A stretch of DNA of 64,000 nt from Gordonia amicalis NBRC 100051 = JCM 11271 (GCF_000332995.1 NZ_BANS01000004.1:43760-107759); one strand, 5' to 3'. Numbered from the stretch's first letter, positions 1 through 9,093 are shown. Program-made: numbers and translations. The notes: generated from the sequence alone by a model not told the origin.

Positions 1-1657
1 GAGGTGCCTGCAGCGAGACCAGGAGCAACAGGAAGCCCAGGATGAGGATGACGGCGACAACCAGCGGGAAGTAGTCGTTCAGGGCCTGCTGGAGGTCCAG
101 GTTCTCAGTGGGCGCGCCACCGACCAGTGCACCGTCGGGCAGGGTGCTGCGCAGGTCGTCGACGATCGTGCCCATCTGCTCGTCGGACGGGTCGACCGAC
201 GGGAGTGCCTGCATCAGAACGTAATCCGAGCCATCTGCGGAGGGCATCGGGGGAGTCACCATCTCGATTCCCGGCGACTGAGAAGCGGCCTGGGCGGTCT
301 GCTGTGCCTCGTTGGCAGGTGCGACGATCTGCAACATCCCGGGTGCGCCCTCACCCATCTGTGACTGGACGAGTTCGTAGCCCTGACGCACCGGTGCATC
401 CTCGGGGACGACGGTGATCGACGGCATCGCGACCTTCAGGCCGAAGACCGGGATCGCCAACGCGATGAGAACGGCGAGGGAACCGGCGGCCACGGTCCAC
501 GGGTGACGGTGCAGGAAGAGTCCCCAGCGGGCGAACACCGGTGAACGGTGCTGCTGACGGCGGGCATACGGCATCGACACCGCATTGACCCGGGGACCCA
601 GCTTGCCCAGCGCGGCGGGCAGAAGTGTCAGGGTTGCCGCCAGGACGAAGACGACGGCGAGCATGATGCCCACGGCCATCGTTCGCACCGCGGGTGCGGG
701 AACCAGCAACACGGCCGACAAGCTCACCAGGACGGTGATGCCGGAGAGCAACACCGCTTTTCCTGCGGTGTCCATGGTCTCGGCGACCGCGGCACGCATG
801 TTGTCGCCGTAACCGCGCATGGCATCGCGGAAGCGCGACACGATGAACAGTGCGTAGTCGATGCCCAGGGCCAGAGCGAACATCATGGCGAAGTTGATCG
901 CCCACACCGAGATCGGGGTGACCTGGTTCAGCAGGACCAGTCCGCCGGCGGACGCGACGAGTCCGGCGATGGTCAGCAGCAAGGGAAGTCCGGCCGCGAC
1001 CAGCGACCCGAAGGCCAGCACCATGATCGTCAAGGTGACCGGCCAGGAGAACAGCTCGGCCTTGATCATCGCGTCGTGATTGGCCTTGTTGAAGTCACTC
1101 CACAACGCGGACGCACCGGTCGGGTAGACCTCGACACCGTTCCCGGACAGCCCGGTCAGCTCGTCTTTGTGTTCGTCGACTGCCCGCACCATGTCGTCGG
1201 TGTTGGCAGCAGCGCCGATGATGACGATGCCGGTGTGACCGTCGGGACTGATGGACATTCCCGGTTGTGGTGGCACGACCTGGGCGAATCGGTCATCGGT
1301 CGCCGCGAGTTCGGTGATCTTTCCGACGACGGCCTGGACCGCGGGACTCTCGACGCGATCGCGGTCGGAATGGACGACCACCTGCACCGCAGCCGAGGAG
1401 TTGCCGCCGAAGTGCTGCTGGGCCAGTTCGCGGACCTGGACGGACTCGGACCCGTTCGCCTGCCATCCGGCGCCGGCGAGTGAGGAGAACACCGAGGGCG
1501 CCGCCGCTCCCAGAACCACCAGGAGGAGCACCCACACACCGAACACCCAACGGGCGCGGCCGGCCATCGTCGCGCCCCAGCGACCGAGGATTCCGGCTGC
1601 GGAACCTGTTGGGTCAGGTGTTGCTTCGTCTTCGGACAGGGCCGTCTTCGGCGCCAT
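1..1657 (-). CDS. MMPL family transporter (3' end beyond window)
   Basis: Partial RND/MMPL-type exporter; about 552 residues are visible from ATG at 1657 and the C-terminus lies left of the window. A first membrane segment (WVFGVWVLLLVVLGAAAP) is followed by a large extracytoplasmic loop, then a cluster of membrane helices containing the family signature around ALALGIDYALFIVSRFRD, then a second loop. Such proteins move lipids or other small hydrophobic molecules out of the cell using the proton gradient. The substrate cannot be read from the sequence. Two operator-like palindromes lie 18 and 50 bp upstream of the start, shared with the divergent CsoR-like gene, so the exporter is probably repressed by that protein. 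Confidence 0.9.
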   Translation of the reverse strand, partial: MAPKTALSEDEATPDPTGSAAGILGRWGATMAGRARWVFGVWVLLLVVLGAAAPSVFSSLAGAGWQANGSESVQVRELAQQHFGGNSSAAVQVVVHSDRDRVESPAVQAVVGKITELAATDDRFAQVVPPQPGMSISPDGHTGIVIIGAAANTDDMVRAVDEHKDELTGLSGNGVEVYPTGASALWSDFNKANHDAMIKAELFSWPVTLTIMVLAFGSLVAAGLPLLLTIAGLVASAGGLVLLNQVTPISVWAINFAMMFALALGIDYALFIVSRFRDAMRGYGDNMRAAVAETMDTAGKAVLLSGITVLVSLSAVLLVPAPAVRTMAVGIMLAVVFVLAATLTLLPAALGKLGPRVNAVSMPYARRQQHRSPVFARWGLFLHRHPWTVAAGSLAVLIALAIPVFGLKVAMPSITVVPEDAPVRQGYELVQSQMGEGAPGMLQIVAPANEAQQTAQAASQSPGIEMVTPPMPSADGSDYVLMQALPSVDPSDEQMGTIVDDLRSTLPDGALVGGAPTENLDLQQALNDYFPLVVAVILILGFLLLLVSLQAP

Positions 1658-1674
1658 GAGATTCCTTTCGTCTG

Positions 1675-1690
1675 ATACCCGTAGGGGTAT
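1675..1690. promoter_or_regulatory. CsoR/CstR-type operator, site 1
   Basis: ATACCC-GTAG-GGGTAT is an inverted repeat with 6-bp arms, 17 bp upstream of the MMPL start codon. The ATACC...GGTAT architecture with a G/C core is that of DUF156 (CsoR/RcnR/CstR) operators. It lies in the divergent promoter region shared with the regulator gene at 1792. Confidence 0.75.
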
Positions 1691-1706
1691 TGGATCTGGC
1701 GCGAAG

Positions 1707-1722
1707 ATACCCCGGGGGGTAT
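1707..1722. promoter_or_regulatory. CsoR/CstR-type operator, site 2
   Basis: ATACCCCGGGGGGTAT is a second palindrome of the same type, 32 bp from site 1 (start to start, about three helical turns) and 69 bp upstream of the regulator's start codon. The spacing would place two repressor tetramers on one face of the DNA and allow simultaneous control of both divergent genes. Confidence 0.75.
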
Positions 1723-1779
1723 GGTGGCGTCAAGGATCCACAGCTCCGACTACCGAGAGCTGTGGGTGTTGAAACATGA

Positions 1780-2082
<303 letters not shown>

Positions 2083-2118
2083 CGGGCGGTCCGGGGCCGG
2101 TGGCCGAGTAGGAGCGAA

Positions 2119-2154
2119 CGAAAGAGGGGGCCGAGGCATCGGCCCCCTCTTTCG
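2119..2154. terminator. Bidirectional hairpin terminator
   Basis: Perfect 16-bp arms (CGAAAGAGGGGGCCGA and its complement) around a 4-nt loop, with AAAG/CTTT at the base. It separates the convergent CsoR-like gene and DUF2892 gene and should serve both. Confidence 0.88.
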
Positions 2155-2192
2155 TGGATGTGGGTGTTTTCGTGGGTGGGTGAGCAGGGCGC

Positions 2193-2429
2193 TCAGCGGG
2201 GGTATGTGGCGCGAGGGAGTCCCGCCTTCGACATGAGCAGGCTGGCGGGGCACCATCCGACGGCGCTGTAGAGCAGCAGATTGGCGGCCACGAAGAGGGT
2301 GAGCACGGTCCACCACGGGGACACTGTCAGCACGAGGATGACGCTGATCGTCACCATCACGCCCGCGAGCGCGGGCACCATTCTCTCCACCGTCAATCGG
2401 GGCTCGTGAGTACCGGTTGCGCGTGTCAT
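2193..2429 (-). CDS. DUF2892 (YgaP-like) small membrane protein
   Basis: 78 residues with two hydrophobic segments (ALAGVMVTISVILVLTV and TLFVAANLLLYSAVG) followed by the conserved GWCP motif typical of DUF2892, the membrane part of YgaP-type rhodaneses. In other bacteria this domain often accompanies sulfur-handling genes (rhodanese, persulfide dioxygenase, TauE exporters); its biochemical role is unsettled. The start is ATG at 2429. A near-perfect DUF156-type palindrome lies 52 bp upstream, so the gene is likely in the regulon of the repressor at 1792, from which it is separated by a shared terminator. Confidence 0.82.
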   Translation of the reverse strand: MTRATGTHEPRLTVERMVPALAGVMVTISVILVLTVSPWWTVLTLFVAANLLLYSAVGWCPASLLMSKAGLPRATYPR

Positions 2430-2480
2430 GGGGTCTTCCTTCTGCTGGGGACGTGTGAACGCCCGGGATCGATGGCAATG

Positions 2481-2506
2481 CCACTATACCCCCTGGGGTA
2501 TAGTGG
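2481..2506. promoter_or_regulatory. CsoR/CstR-type operator, site 3 (extended palindrome)
   Basis: Perfect 12-bp inverted arms, CCACTATACCCC and GGGGTATAGTGG, with a 2-nt centre. It contains the same ATACCC/GGGTAT core as sites 1 and 2 and is the most symmetrical of the three. It sits between the divergent DUF2892 gene and the 52-residue Cys-rich ORF and could control both. Confidence 0.78.
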
Positions 2507-2543
2507 CGGCGTTGTCTCGAACTCGAACGTAAGGACCGAGAGC

Positions 2544-2702
2544 ATGTGTTCACCGGTGAAGTGCCCAACGTGTGGCAAGACGACCTGGTCGGGGTGCGGT
2601 CGTCATGTCGACGCCCTCAAACGCCGCATTCTCGACTCTCAGTGGTGCGACGGGCACAAGCAGGCGCCGTCCCCGCGCTCGAAGTGGTGGTCCAGAGCCT
2701 GA
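2544..2702 (+). CDS. 52-residue Cys-rich (zinc-ribbon-like) conserved small protein
   Basis: Starts with MCSPVKCPTCGKTTWSGCG and continues with a second Cys/His group (QWCDGH). The CxxCGKTTWxGCGxHV arrangement matches a short actinobacterial hypothetical family I recall from many genomes, so I take it as a real gene rather than a shadow. The CxxC and later Cys/His residues could bind one zinc or act as thiols. The start is ATG at 2544, 38 bp downstream of the extended DUF156 operator, implying thiol- or metal-responsive expression. Function unknown. Confidence 0.65.
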   Translation: MCSPVKCPTCGKTTWSGCGRHVDALKRRILDSQWCDGHKQAPSPRSKWWSRA

Positions 2703-2813
2703 CCGGACCGGATAGCTCTTTGGGGACGTGCTCGGCCCGGCGCTACTCTTGAGGACGGCATACATCCCGCGGCGGCATCGTCGCGGCGACCACCCGCGAA
2801 GTCGAGGATGTTG

Positions 2814-4097
2814 ATGAGCGCACCCACCGCAGAGCCCTCCGTCGCAAGAGACGAGTCCGGAACCGAGAAGGTCGTCCTCGGACTCGCGCGAGCGGCGAAA
2901 TCGGCATCCCGCTCGCTGGGTGGTCTCACGTCGGCGGACAAGAACGAGGTCCTGCTCGCGGCAGCTGACGCCATCGAATCCGCGTCGGAGACGATCCTCA
3001 CCGCCAACGCCGAGGACATCGCGCGCGCCGAGGAGGCGGGCACCGAGGCGAGCCTGCTCGATCGCCTGCGTCTCGACGAATCCCGTGTCGTCGGCATCGC
3101 GAACGGTCTGCGTCAGGTCGCGGTCCTGCCCGATCCGATCGGTGAGATCGTCTCCGGCAAGACACTGCCCAACGGACTTCAACTCCGACAGGTACGGGTT
3201 CCCCTCGGTGTCGTCGGCATCGTCTACGAGGCGCGGCCCAACGTCACGGTCGACGCCTTCGGGATCGCCTTCAAGTCGGGTAACGCGGTGCTGCTCCGCG
3301 GTTCGTCGTCGGCCGCGTCGTCGAACGCCGAACTCGTCCGCGTCCTGCGAGAGACCCTGTCCGCGAAGGGCGTCAGCGCTGATGCCGTGTCGCTGCTGCC
3401 CAGCGAGGACCGCTCGAGCGTCACCGCGCTCATCCGCGCCCGCGGACTCGTCGACGTCGTGATCCCGCGCGGCGGTGCCGGTCTCATCGAGGCCGTCGTC
3501 TCCAACGCGACCGTCCCCACCATCGAGACCGGCGTGGGCAACTGCCACGTCTACGTGCACGCCCTCGCCGACCTCGACGTCGCCGTCCGCGTCATCCTGA
3601 ACTCCAAGACCCGCCGGCCGAGTGTCTGTAACACCGCCGAGACGGTCCTGATCGACAAGGCGGTGGCGGCCGACGCGCTGCCTCGCATCACCCAGGTCCT
3701 GCAGTCCCAGGGCGTCGTGATCCACGGTGACGAGCCGGGCATGGAACCGGCCACCGAGGACGACTGGACCAAGGAGTATCTGTCGATGGACATCGCGATG
3801 AAGGTCGTCGACGACCTCGACGCCGCCGTCTCCCACATCGACTCCTACGGCACCGGTCACACCGAGGCGATCATCACCACCGACCTCGCCGCCGCGGACG
3901 AGTTCACCCGCCGCGTGGACGCCGCCGCCGTCATGGTGAACGCCTCCACCGCCTTCACCGACGGCGAGCAGTTCGGGTTCGGCGCCGAGATCGGCATCTC
4001 CACCCAGAAGCTGCACGCCCGCGGCCCGATGGGCCTGCCCGAGCTGACCTCGACCAAGTGGCTGGTCTGGGGCAACGGCCACGTTCGGCCGGCCTGA
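2814..4097 (+). CDS. proA: Gamma-glutamyl phosphate reductase (glutamate-5-semialdehyde dehydrogenase)
   Basis: Second step of proline synthesis: NADPH-dependent reduction of gamma-glutamyl phosphate in the cytoplasm. About 427 residues, the usual ProA length. The aldehyde-dehydrogenase fold is recognisable by [17 protein letters not shown] in the N-terminal half, the catalytic Cys in [13 protein letters not shown] near residue 272, and the C-terminal [21 protein letters not shown] signature. An ATG at 2808 is two codons upstream of the chosen start; 2814 has the better spacing from the GAGG ribosome site. The stop overlaps the next ATG by one base, coupling it to the MoxR gene, as in M. tuberculosis where proA is followed by the Rv2426c/Rv2425c pair. 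Confidence 0.96.
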   Translation: MSAPTAEPSVARDESGTEKVVLGLARAAKSASRSLGGLTSADKNEVLLAAADAIESASETILTANAEDIARAEEAGTEASLLDRLRLDESRVVGIANGLRQVAVLPDPIGEIVSGKTLPNGLQLRQVRVPLGVVGIVYEARPNVTVDAFGIAFKSGNAVLLRGSSSAASSNAELVRVLRETLSAKGVSADAVSLLPSEDRSSVTALIRARGLVDVVIPRGGAGLIEAVVSNATVPTIETGVGNCHVYVHALADLDVAVRVILNSKTRRPSVCNTAETVLIDKAVAADALPRITQVLQSQGVVIHGDEPGMEPATEDDWTKEYLSMDIAMKVVDDLDAAVSHIDSYGTGHTEAIITTDLAAADEFTRRVDAAAVMVNASTAFTDGEQFGFGAEIGISTQKLHARGPMGLPELTSTKWLVWGNGHVRPA

Positions 4098-5020
4098 TGA
4101 CGGGCTCCACGGAGTACACCGGTTCCGGACCACAGGTCGTCCCGTCGTTCACCTCCGTCGACGACGTCGTCGCACGGCTCCGCGACACCGGCTACCTCGC
4201 CGACGACGCCACGGCGACGTCGACCTTCCTCGCCGACCGGCTGGGCAAGCCGCTGCTCGTCGAGGGACCCGCGGGTGTCGGCAAGACCGAACTGGCCAAG
4301 TCGATCGCCGCAGCCACGGATGCCGAGCTCGTCCGCCTGCAGTGCTACGAGGGCATCGACGAGGCCCGCGCGCTCTACGAGTGGAACCATGCCAAGCAGA
4401 TCCTGCACATCCAGGCGACGGGCAACCGCGCCTGGGAAGAGGCGAAGACCGACATCTTCTCCGACGAGTTCCTGCTGCCGCGGCCGCTGCTGAAGGCGAT
4501 CTCGCGCGAGGGTTCGACCGTGCTGCTGATCGACGAGGTCGACAAGGCCGACGTCGACATGGAGGGGCTGCTCCTCGAGGTGCTCAGCGACTTCGCGATC
4601 ACCATCCCCGAGATGGGAACCGTTGCCGCGCAGCGCCGACCGATCGTGCTGCTCACCTCGAACGCCACGCGTGAACTGTCCGAGGCGCTCAAGCGTCGCT
4701 GCCTGTACCTCTACATCGACTTCCCCGACGCCGAGCGGGAGAAGGAGATCCTCGCGTCGCGGGTGCCGAACCTGTCGGCGTCGCTGAGTGCAGAACTGGT
4801 CCGGATCGTCGGTGTGCTGCGGACGCTGGACATCCGCAAGAAGCCGTCGGTGGCCGAGACGATCGACTGGGCCCACACGCTGCTCGCGCTCGGTGCGGGA
4901 GAACAGGCCGACGCCAAGCGCGGCGGACTCGACGACGGCCTCATCGCCCGCACCCTCGGTGTGGTGCTCAAACACCGGCCCGATCTGAAGACGGCTCTCA
5001 AAGAACTCAAGCTGGGCTGA
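4097..5020 (+). CDS. MoxR-family AAA+ ATPase
   Basis: 307 residues. Walker A GPAGVGKTE lies near residue 57 and Walker B LLIDEVDKAD near 143, with the MoxR-type lid domain in the C-terminal third. MoxR ATPases work with VWA-domain partners in maturing or remodelling protein complexes (for example CoxD/CoxE for carbon monoxide dehydrogenase). The client is unknown here because no oxidoreductase complex is adjacent. The ATG at 4097 overlaps the proA stop (TGATG), and the stop overlaps the next ATG in the same way. A longer in-frame start at 4058 lies inside proA and is less likely. Confidence 0.9.
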   Translation: MTGSTEYTGSGPQVVPSFTSVDDVVARLRDTGYLADDATATSTFLADRLGKPLLVEGPAGVGKTELAKSIAAATDAELVRLQCYEGIDEARALYEWNHAKQILHIQATGNRAWEEAKTDIFSDEFLLPRPLLKAISREGSTVLLIDEVDKADVDMEGLLLEVLSDFAITIPEMGTVAAQRRPIVLLTSNATRELSEALKRRCLYLYIDFPDAEREKEILASRVPNLSASLSAELVRIVGVLRTLDIRKKPSVAETIDWAHTLLALGAGEQADAKRGGLDDGLIARTLGVVLKHRPDLKTALKELKLG

Positions 5021-6405
5021 TGACGACTCCGCTCGTCGCGCACCTCACCGATTTCGTCGATGAGCTGCGTCGTCGCGGGATCGTCGTCGGGCCGTCGGCG
5101 CTGATCGACGCGGCGAGTGCGATGGAGGTGCTCGATCTGCTCGAGCGGTCCCGCCTCCGTGAGGGTCTGGCGACGACGCTGCTCGTCGACCATGCGCATC
5201 GAGGGGTTTTCGACCGTGTCTTCGACCTGTGGTTCCCGGTCGGCGCGGGAATGCGCACCGTCACCGAGGATCTGCCGCGCGACGAGGACGGAAACCTCGA
5301 CGTCGAGGCGGTGCGGGACGCGCTGGCGGAGATGCTGGCCGACGATGCGGCGGCCGGTGACGGGCGGCTCGAGCAGGCGATCGCGATGATCGTCGACGAA
5401 CTGGGGCGCTACGGGTCGACGAAGGGCGAGGCCTTCTCGGCGTATCAGGCGATCTCCGCGGTCAACCCGCAGACGTTGATCGCCAAGATCGCCGCGGCGA
5501 TGGCCGGTGGCGACGGTGCCCGACCGGGTACCGAGCCGCTGTACCGGCAAGCCGCGCGTCAGAAGGCCACCGACCTGCGGGCCGCGATCGAGCGTGAGAC
5601 GCAGCGTCGGATGGCCGATCGCAACGGCCGGGACAAGGTCGGCGCGTATGCGGTGCCGCCCCTGCCGGAGAACGTCAACTTCCTCTCCGCGGGCGCCAAG
5701 GAGCAGGTGGAGATCCGCAAGACGATCGAGCCACTGGCCCGGTTGCTCGCCGCCAAGCTCGAGACGCGGCGGCGTCGTGCCCATCGCGGGGCGGTCGACG
5801 TGCGCAAGACACTGCGCGCGTCGATGTCCACTGGCGGCGTCCCGATCGAACTCAGTCACCGCAAGCCGCGTCCCGGACGCCCGGAGCTGATCGTCATCTG
5901 CGATGTGTCGGGGTCGGTCGCCGGGTTCAGCCAGTTCACGCTGCGGCTGGTATATGCACTGCGGCAACAGTTCTCGAAGGTACGGGTGTTCGCCTTCGTC
6001 GACACCGTCGACGAGGTCACCGACTTCTTCGACCATGGCGAAGAGGATTTCGGTGCTGCGATGCACCACATGATCTCGACCGCGCGGATCTCCACGCGCG
6101 ACGGACATTCGGATTACGGCAACATGCTCGCCGGTTTCGTCGCCGACCACGTCGAGACGCTGACGCACCGGGGCGCCCTGTTGGTGCTCGGCGACGCGCG
6201 CAACAACTACCACGACGCGCACGCCGACGCGCTCGCGGAACTGGTCGAACGCGCCCGGCACGCGTACTGGCTGAACCCCGAGGCCAAGGAGCACTGGGGA
6301 ACCGGTGATTCGGTCGCCACCGACTACGCGGAGGTCATCGACATGTTCGAATGCCGCAATGCGACGCAGCTGGGAACCGTCATCGCCGACCTGCTGCCGG
6401 TCTGA
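5020..6405 (+). CDS. VWA domain-containing CoxE-like protein
   Basis: 461 residues; a predicted partner of the preceding MoxR ATPase. The C-terminal half is a von Willebrand factor A domain with the MIDAS motif ICDVSGSVAGFS near residue 294, the DxSxS metal site. The N-terminal half is an alpha-helical CoxE-type region rich in Arg and Glu. Start and upstream stop overlap as TGATG, so the two proteins are translationally coupled, which supports a stoichiometric complex. The same pair occupies the equivalent position in M. tuberculosis (Rv2426c/Rv2425c). Confidence 0.9.
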   Translation: MTTPLVAHLTDFVDELRRRGIVVGPSALIDAASAMEVLDLLERSRLREGLATTLLVDHAHRGVFDRVFDLWFPVGAGMRTVTEDLPRDEDGNLDVEAVRDALAEMLADDAAAGDGRLEQAIAMIVDELGRYGSTKGEAFSAYQAISAVNPQTLIAKIAAAMAGGDGARPGTEPLYRQAARQKATDLRAAIERETQRRMADRNGRDKVGAYAVPPLPENVNFLSAGAKEQVEIRKTIEPLARLLAAKLETRRRRAHRGAVDVRKTLRASMSTGGVPIELSHRKPRPGRPELIVICDVSGSVAGFSQFTLRLVYALRQQFSKVRVFAFVDTVDEVTDFFDHGEEDFGAAMHHMISTARISTRDGHSDYGNMLAGFVADHVETLTHRGALLVLGDARNNYHDAHADALAELVERARHAYWLNPEAKEHWGTGDSVATDYAEVIDMFECRNATQLGTVIADLLPV

Positions 6406-6421
6406 CCCGGCCGTCACCGCG

Positions 6422-6427
6422 TAGACT
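6422..6427 (+). promoter_or_regulatory. Putative -10 element of nadD (near-leaderless)
   Basis: TAGACT fits the actinobacterial TANNNT -10 consensus. It ends 8 bp before the nadD ATG, so transcription would begin at or within a base or two of the start codon. No ribosome-binding site is seen upstream of nadD, consistent with leaderless translation. Confidence 0.5.
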
Positions 6428-6435
6428 GACCGTCC

Positions 6436-7197
6436 ATGTCAACCGACCGCCACCGCGCGCGCCGCATCGGCGTCATGGGTGGCACGTTCGATCCGATCCA
6501 CAACGGGCACCTGGTGGCGGCCAGCGAGGTCGCCCACCGTTTCGAGCTGGACGAGGTGATCTTCGTCCCGACCGGGCGTCCGTGGCAGAAGCTGGGCGAG
6601 CACACGATGGTCAGCCCACCCGAGGACCGGTACCTGATGACGGTCATCGCGACGGCGTCGAATCCGCAGTTCAGCGTGAGTCGCGTCGACATCGACCGTG
6701 ACGGTGACACCTATACCGTGGACACGCTGCGTGATCTGCGGAAACAGCTGCCCGATGCGCAGCTGTACTTCATCACCGGGGCCGATGCGCTGGAGTCGAT
6801 CCTGTCGTGGCAGGACTGGGAGGAACTGTTCGAGCTGGCGCGGTTCGTGGGTGTGAGCCGGCCGGGGTATGAGCTCGACGCCACGCATCTGGCGCAGCAT
6901 CTCGCCCAGATGCCGGATGACACGCTGCACCTGCTGGAGATCCCGGCGCTGGCGATCTCGTCGACCGAATGCCGCACGCGTGCGGCACAGAGACGACCGG
7001 TCTGGTACCTGGTGCCCGACGGCGTCGTGCAGTACATCGCCAAGAGGAAGCTGTATCGTGCGCCTCGGGCGTCGTCGCCCGGGGTGTCCGCGCCGGGAGC
7101 GGAGCGAGCGGGCGGTAATGATCCTGCGCCGGGAGCGGAGCGAGCGGGCAGAGTTGATCCTGCGCCGGGAGCGCCTGCGGCCTCGGCCGGTAAGTGA
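6436..7197 (+). CDS. nadD: Nicotinate-nucleotide adenylyltransferase with repeat-derived C-terminal tail
   Basis: Adenylylates nicotinate mononucleotide in NAD synthesis. The nucleotidyltransferase signature [11 protein letters not shown] is near residues 15-25 and the ISSTECR motif lies near residue 178, as in other NadD proteins. The family is usually about 200-215 residues; here 253, because a 36-bp tandem repeat is translated in frame at the C-terminus as [12 protein letters not shown] units, giving a disordered Ala/Gly/Pro tail. The order nadD-rsfS-gpgP-octT matches M. tuberculosis Rv2421c-Rv2418c. Confidence 0.95.
   Translation: MSTDRHRARRIGVMGGTFDPIHNGHLVAASEVAHRFELDEVIFVPTGRPWQKLGEHTMVSPPEDRYLMTVIATASNPQFSVSRVDIDRDGDTYTVDTLRDLRKQLPDAQLYFITGADALESILSWQDWEELFELARFVGVSRPGYELDATHLAQHLAQMPDDTLHLLEIPALAISSTECRTRAAQRRPVWYLVPDGVVQYIAKRKLYRAPRASSPGVSAPGAERAGGNDPAPGAERAGRVDPAPGAPAASAGK
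7090..7173 (+). repeat. 36-bp in-frame tandem repeat in the 3' end of nadD
   Basis: Copies begin at 7090, 7126 and 7162 (the third is partial), each starting GCGCCGGGAGC and the first two carrying GGAGCGGAGCGAGCGGGC. The period of 36 keeps the reading frame, adding 12 residues per copy. The GAGCGGAGCGAGC core resembles GC-rich intergenic repeat elements of actinobacteria. Confidence 0.85.
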
Positions 7198-7215
7198 ATT
7201 TTCGAGAGGACTTGT

Positions 7216-7578
7216 GTGACTGCGTCAGCTGAAGCGTTGGAGATGGCCAAGGTGGCTGCTCTGGCGGCCGCGGAGAAGCTCGCCCATGAGGTGACCGTGA
7301 TCGATGTGTCGGAACAGTTGGTGATCACCGACGCCTTCGTCATCGCGTCGGCGGACAACGAGCGACAGGTCAATGCGATCGTCGACGAGGTCGAGGAGAA
7401 GTTGCGGGAGGCCGGGCACAAGCCGCTGCGCCGCGAGGGTACCCGTGAGGGCCGGTGGGCTCTGCTCGACTACGCCGACATCGTGGTGCACATCCAGCAC
7501 ACCGACGAACGACGCTTCTACGCACTGGAGAGTCTGTGGAAGGACTGTCCGGTGGTCGAGGTGGAAGGGCTTTCGTGA
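7216..7578 (+). CDS. rsfS: Ribosome silencing factor
   Basis: 120 residues of the RsfS/Iojap family, which binds ribosomal protein L14 and blocks subunit joining when nutrients are short. Conserved stretches DAFVIASADNERQVNAI and EGTREGRWALLDYADIVVH are present. The start is GTG at 7216, supported by a GAGAGGA ribosome site 5 bp upstream. The stop overlaps the GTG of the next gene, so rsfS and the phosphatase are co-translated. Confidence 0.95.
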   Translation: MTASAEALEMAKVAALAAAEKLAHEVTVIDVSEQLVITDAFVIASADNERQVNAIVDEVEEKLREAGHKPLRREGTREGRWALLDYADIVVHIQHTDERRFYALESLWKDCPVVEVEGLS

Positions 7579-8288
7579 GCGGCGGTCCCGACAATCACGA
7601 CACCTCGGTCGAGCGCCTGACCCCGGTCGTCCGGCGCCTGATCCTGTTGCGTCACGGGCAGACCGAGTACAACGCGGGCAGCCGCATGCAAGGCCAGCTC
7701 GACACCGACCTCTCCGAGCTTGGTGTGCGGCAGGCGAATTCGGCTGCCATCGAACTGGCCAAGCGGCAGCCCCTGGTGATCTGGTCGTCGGATCTGAAGC
7801 GTGCACGGGAGACCGCGGAGGCGCTGGCGCAGCGCACCGGGCTCTCGGTGACAGTCGACCAGCGCCTCCGTGAGACCCATCTCGGCGAGTGGCAGGGTCT
7901 CACCCATCTCGACGTGGACGCGGCGATGCCGGGAGCGCGTGTGGTGTGGCGCGACGACGCGACGTGGACGCCGCCGGGTGGCGAGAGCCGCGTCGACGTG
8001 GCGAAGCGTTCCACCCCGCTGGTGGACGAGCTGATCGAGCAGCTGCCGGAATGGGGCGTGGGTGACAACCCCGAGGCTCCGGTCGTGCTGGTGGCCCACG
8101 GCGGGGTGATCGCGGCGATGACCGCTGCGCTGCTCGGACTGCCGGTGGACAACTGGCCGGTTTTCGGTGGGTTGGCGAACACCAGCTGGGTTCAGCTGTC
8201 CGGGCACGGCATGCCCGGCGAGCTCCCGCGCTGGCGTCTCGACGTGTGGAATGCGTCGGCCGAGGACTCCGATCCAGCCGTGCAGTGA
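7575..8288 (+). CDS. gpgP: Histidine phosphatase, probable glucosyl-3-phosphoglycerate phosphatase
   Basis: 237 residues of the histidine phosphatase superfamily: catalytic LRHGQTEYN near residue 25 and the second His in VLVAHGG near 175. By synteny with Rv2419c it should be GpgP, which dephosphorylates glucosyl-3-phosphoglycerate in methylglucose lipopolysaccharide (MGLP) synthesis. The next gene is the OctT homologue of the same pathway, which strengthens the assignment. The start is taken as GTG 7575 (GTGA overlap with rsfS) rather than upstream codons inside rsfS. Confidence 0.88.
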   Translation: MSGGPDNHDTSVERLTPVVRRLILLRHGQTEYNAGSRMQGQLDTDLSELGVRQANSAAIELAKRQPLVIWSSDLKRARETAEALAQRTGLSVTVDQRLRETHLGEWQGLTHLDVDAAMPGARVVWRDDATWTPPGGESRVDVAKRSTPLVDELIEQLPEWGVGDNPEAPVVLVAHGGVIAAMTAALLGLPVDNWPVFGGLANTSWVQLSGHGMPGELPRWRLDVWNASAEDSDPAVQ

Positions 8289-9034
8289 CCGATCCGGCTC
8301 TCGATGCCCCTGCGGGGGAGCGCTGTGTACTGGTCCTGTCCGACTCGCTGGCCTACTACGGCCCGGTCGGCGGGCTGCCCGCGGACGATCCGCGGATCTG
8401 GCCGTCGCTGGTCGGCGCCGACGTCGGTCTGCCCGTGCGGTTGTTCGGCCGGATCGGCTGGACGAGCCGCGATGTGTGGTGGGCGCTGACCCAGGACCCG
8501 AACATCTGGGCCACGGTGCCGCATGCCGACGTCGTCGTGCTGGCATTCGGGGGGATGGACACGCTGCCCTCGCCGCTGCCGACCGCGCTGCGGGAGCAGA
8601 TCCGATATGTGCGGCCGAATCGGTTGCGGCAGTTGGTGCGGAACGCGTATTCATGGGTGCAGCCGCGCGGCTCGCGTCTGGGCTGGCCGCTGGCGTTGCC
8701 GCCGAAGGTGACCGTCGAATACCTGGACAAGATCCGAGAGGCCCTCACACAGCTACGCCCGGAGCTGCCGATCGTCGTGTGTCTGCCACCGACCCATCGC
8801 AGCCCGTATTACGGCTACGTCCACACGGGTCGTATCCCGACGACGGCGGCGATCGCGCGGTGGGCGAAGAGACACGGGTTGCCCTGCGTTGACTTCTACC
8901 CGGTGACCCGGGACGCGTTCGACGATCCGGCCGCGGAGATGAACCCGGACGGCATCCACTGGGGCTTCTCGTGCCATCGCCGGATCGCCGATGCGGTGGC
9001 GCCGGTGGTCGAGAAGAGCCGCGCGAACCGATAG
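8285..9034 (+). CDS. octT: Octanoyltransferase-like SGNH/GDSL protein
   Basis: 249 residues starting GTG at 8285 (GTGA overlap with gpgP). The N-terminal LVLSDSLAYYGP block has the catalytic Ser of an SGNH hydrolase, and the C-terminal NPDGIHWG supplies the Asp-x-x-His pair. The position next to gpgP matches Rv2418c (OctT), which octanoylates diglucosylglycerate early in MGLP synthesis. The presence of both genes suggests this organism makes MGLP-type polysaccharides. Functional identity is inferred from synteny and motifs. Confidence 0.85.
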   Translation: MTDPALDAPAGERCVLVLSDSLAYYGPVGGLPADDPRIWPSLVGADVGLPVRLFGRIGWTSRDVWWALTQDPNIWATVPHADVVVLAFGGMDTLPSPLPTALREQIRYVRPNRLRQLVRNAYSWVQPRGSRLGWPLALPPKVTVEYLDKIREALTQLRPELPIVVCLPPTHRSPYYGYVHTGRIPTTAAIARWAKRHGLPCVDFYPVTRDAFDDPAAEMNPDGIHWGFSCHRRIADAVAPVVEKSRANR

Positions 9035-9081
9035 TCGACGGACGCCACGACTCCCGTGTGAGGTCGGGCCGGTGAACCGGC

Positions 9082-9087
9082 TAACGT
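9082..9087 (+). promoter_or_regulatory. Putative -10 element of the degV gene (leaderless)
   Basis: TAACGT matches TANNNT and ends 6 bp before the GTG at 9094, so transcription would start at the GTG itself. No Shine-Dalgarno sequence is visible, as expected for a leaderless mRNA. Confidence 0.5.
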
Positions 9088-9093
9088 AGACGG

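Noticed and set aside
548..1483. 311-codon plus-strand ORF
   Set aside because: Antisense to the MMPL transporter, whose helices and signature motif are unmistakable; composition is Gly/His/Asp/Gln-rich with no domain.
2550..4133. 527-codon minus-strand ORF opposite proA
   Set aside because: Shadow of proA; low-complexity composition and no recognisable domain.
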